This document shows, in pieces, positions 5,631-6,010 of a stretch of DNA of 6,010 nt (its first letter is position 1; every line of letters begins with the position of its first letter). Under the pieces are notes generated by a model. The model was not told the origin of the DNA. It was given only the letters and a program-made list of their open reading frames with translations, and made no database searches. The position numbers and the translations under genes were made by a program. The DNA comes from Verrucomicrobiota bacterium (GTDB taxonomy: Bacteria; Verrucomicrobiota; Verrucomicrobiia; Limisphaerales; CAZBKV01). Where the stretch lies: the NCBI GenBank assembly GCA_021160185.1, contig JAGHDA010000472.1, forward strand, positions 1-6,010, in the 5' to 3' direction.

Positions 5631-6010
5631 ATGAAGCGGGATCTGGCCGGCTACAGCGCGCGCCTTCGGGATCCGGCGGAAGCGGAGAAATACGCTCGCC
5701 GCTTCGAGCGCGGTTCGCGCCGCCGCATCGGCCGCCGTGAGCAGCGGGCGATGCGGCGCGTCTTCAGCTCCTTGAGCGATTGCCGCAGCGTGCTCGACGC
5801 GCCCTGCGGGGCGGGACGCTTTCTGCCGACGCTGGCGCAATGTTGCGAGGAGGTTTTGGCTGCGGACATCTCGCCCGAAATCCTCCGATTCGCCCGCCGC
5901 AAGGCGGCCGATGCGGGGGCGGCGAAGGCGCGCATCTTTCAGGCGGACGCCGCCAGGCTGCCGCTCGGGGAGGGGAGCGTGGACGCCGTTTTTTGCAACC
6001 GGCTTTTGCA
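5631..6010 (+). CDS. Class I SAM-dependent methyltransferase, N-terminal part, cut by window edge
   Basis: The first 126 codons of a methyltransferase still open at the right edge. After an N-terminal basic helix region (YARRFERGSRRRIGRREQRAMRRVF, residues 21-45) comes motif I, SVLDAPCGAGRFLPTLA (53-69), which binds SAM. Next is the strand-2 acidic residue in VLAADISPEILRFARR (75-90), then ARIFQADAARLPLGEGSVDAVFCNRLL (100-126). The last holds the adenine-contacting Asp (D106) and motif IV, where typical members continue toward H(I/L). The start is ATG 5631: an in-frame TGA at 5628-5630 directly abuts it, so no longer form is possible. No Shine-Dalgarno is visible, so the message may be leaderless or weakly translated. 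It is transcribed divergently from the kinase operon. Methylation of a surface glycan or its precursor is inferred from context; the acceptor could equally be a lipid, quinone or other small molecule. Confidence 0.87.
   Translation, partial: MKRDLAGYSARLRDPAEAEKYARRFERGSRRRIGRREQRAMRRVFSSLSDCRSVLDAPCGAGRFLPTLAQCCEEVLAADISPEILRFARRKAADAGAAKARIFQADAARLPLGEGSVDAVFCNRLL

Noticed and set aside
4044..5740. Long plus-strand open frames opposite kinases D and E (306 and 352 codons).
   Set aside because: They are proline/arginine/alanine-rich shadows with no motifs, whereas the minus strand encodes clear kinase signatures.
1..6010. CRISPR arrays, insertion sequences, tRNA genes or phage attachment sites.
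   Set aside because: No spaced repeats, terminal inverted repeats with a transposase, or cloverleaf-like sequence was seen on either strand.

Overview
The window is a compact, GC-rich piece of a Gram-negative-type bacterial chromosome, roughly two-thirds G+C by eye. It carries a run of small kinases of the WaaP/InaA/KdkA superfamily, the protein-kinase-like enzymes that phosphorylate sugars of the lipopolysaccharide (LPS) inner core. Five kinase genes encode six kinase domains, and a class I SAM-dependent methyltransferase, cut by the window edge, lies at each end. Genes of this type imply a lipid A/Kdo or heptose-type outer-membrane glycolipid. Nothing here fixes the phylum; multiple WaaP-like paralogues of this kind could fit a planctomycete/PVC-type or other deep-branching diderm, or a proteobacterium.

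Layout from left to right. (1) Minus strand: a methyltransferase (624 to beyond base 1), preceded in transcription order by kinase A (1498 to 701). The 76-base gap between them holds an imperfect inverted repeat. (2) A 144-base divergent spacer (1499-1642). (3) Plus strand: a 454-residue protein with two fused kinase domains (1643-3007), started by TTG behind a strong Shine-Dalgarno. (4) A convergent junction with only 3 bases between the two stop codons. (5) Minus strand: a three-kinase operon transcribed E (5581-4670), D (4655-3864), C (3877-3011), with 14-base spacing and then a 14-base overlap. (6) A 49-base divergent spacer with a 14-base perfect palindrome. (7) Plus strand: the start of a second methyltransferase (5631 to beyond the right edge).

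The likely joint role is decoration of a surface glycolipid core: each kinase would add phosphate to a particular core sugar, and the methyltransferases may modify the same glycan or a precursor. That pathway assignment rests on family knowledge and on the grouping of genes, not on anything that shows the substrates. The most unusual points are the density of kinase domains, the tandem-kinase fusion with two apparently intact active sites, and kinase A, whose catalytic loop has lost the usual histidine. No rRNA, tRNA, CRISPR, insertion sequence or phage feature is visible, and no stretch longer than about 150 bases lacks a gene.
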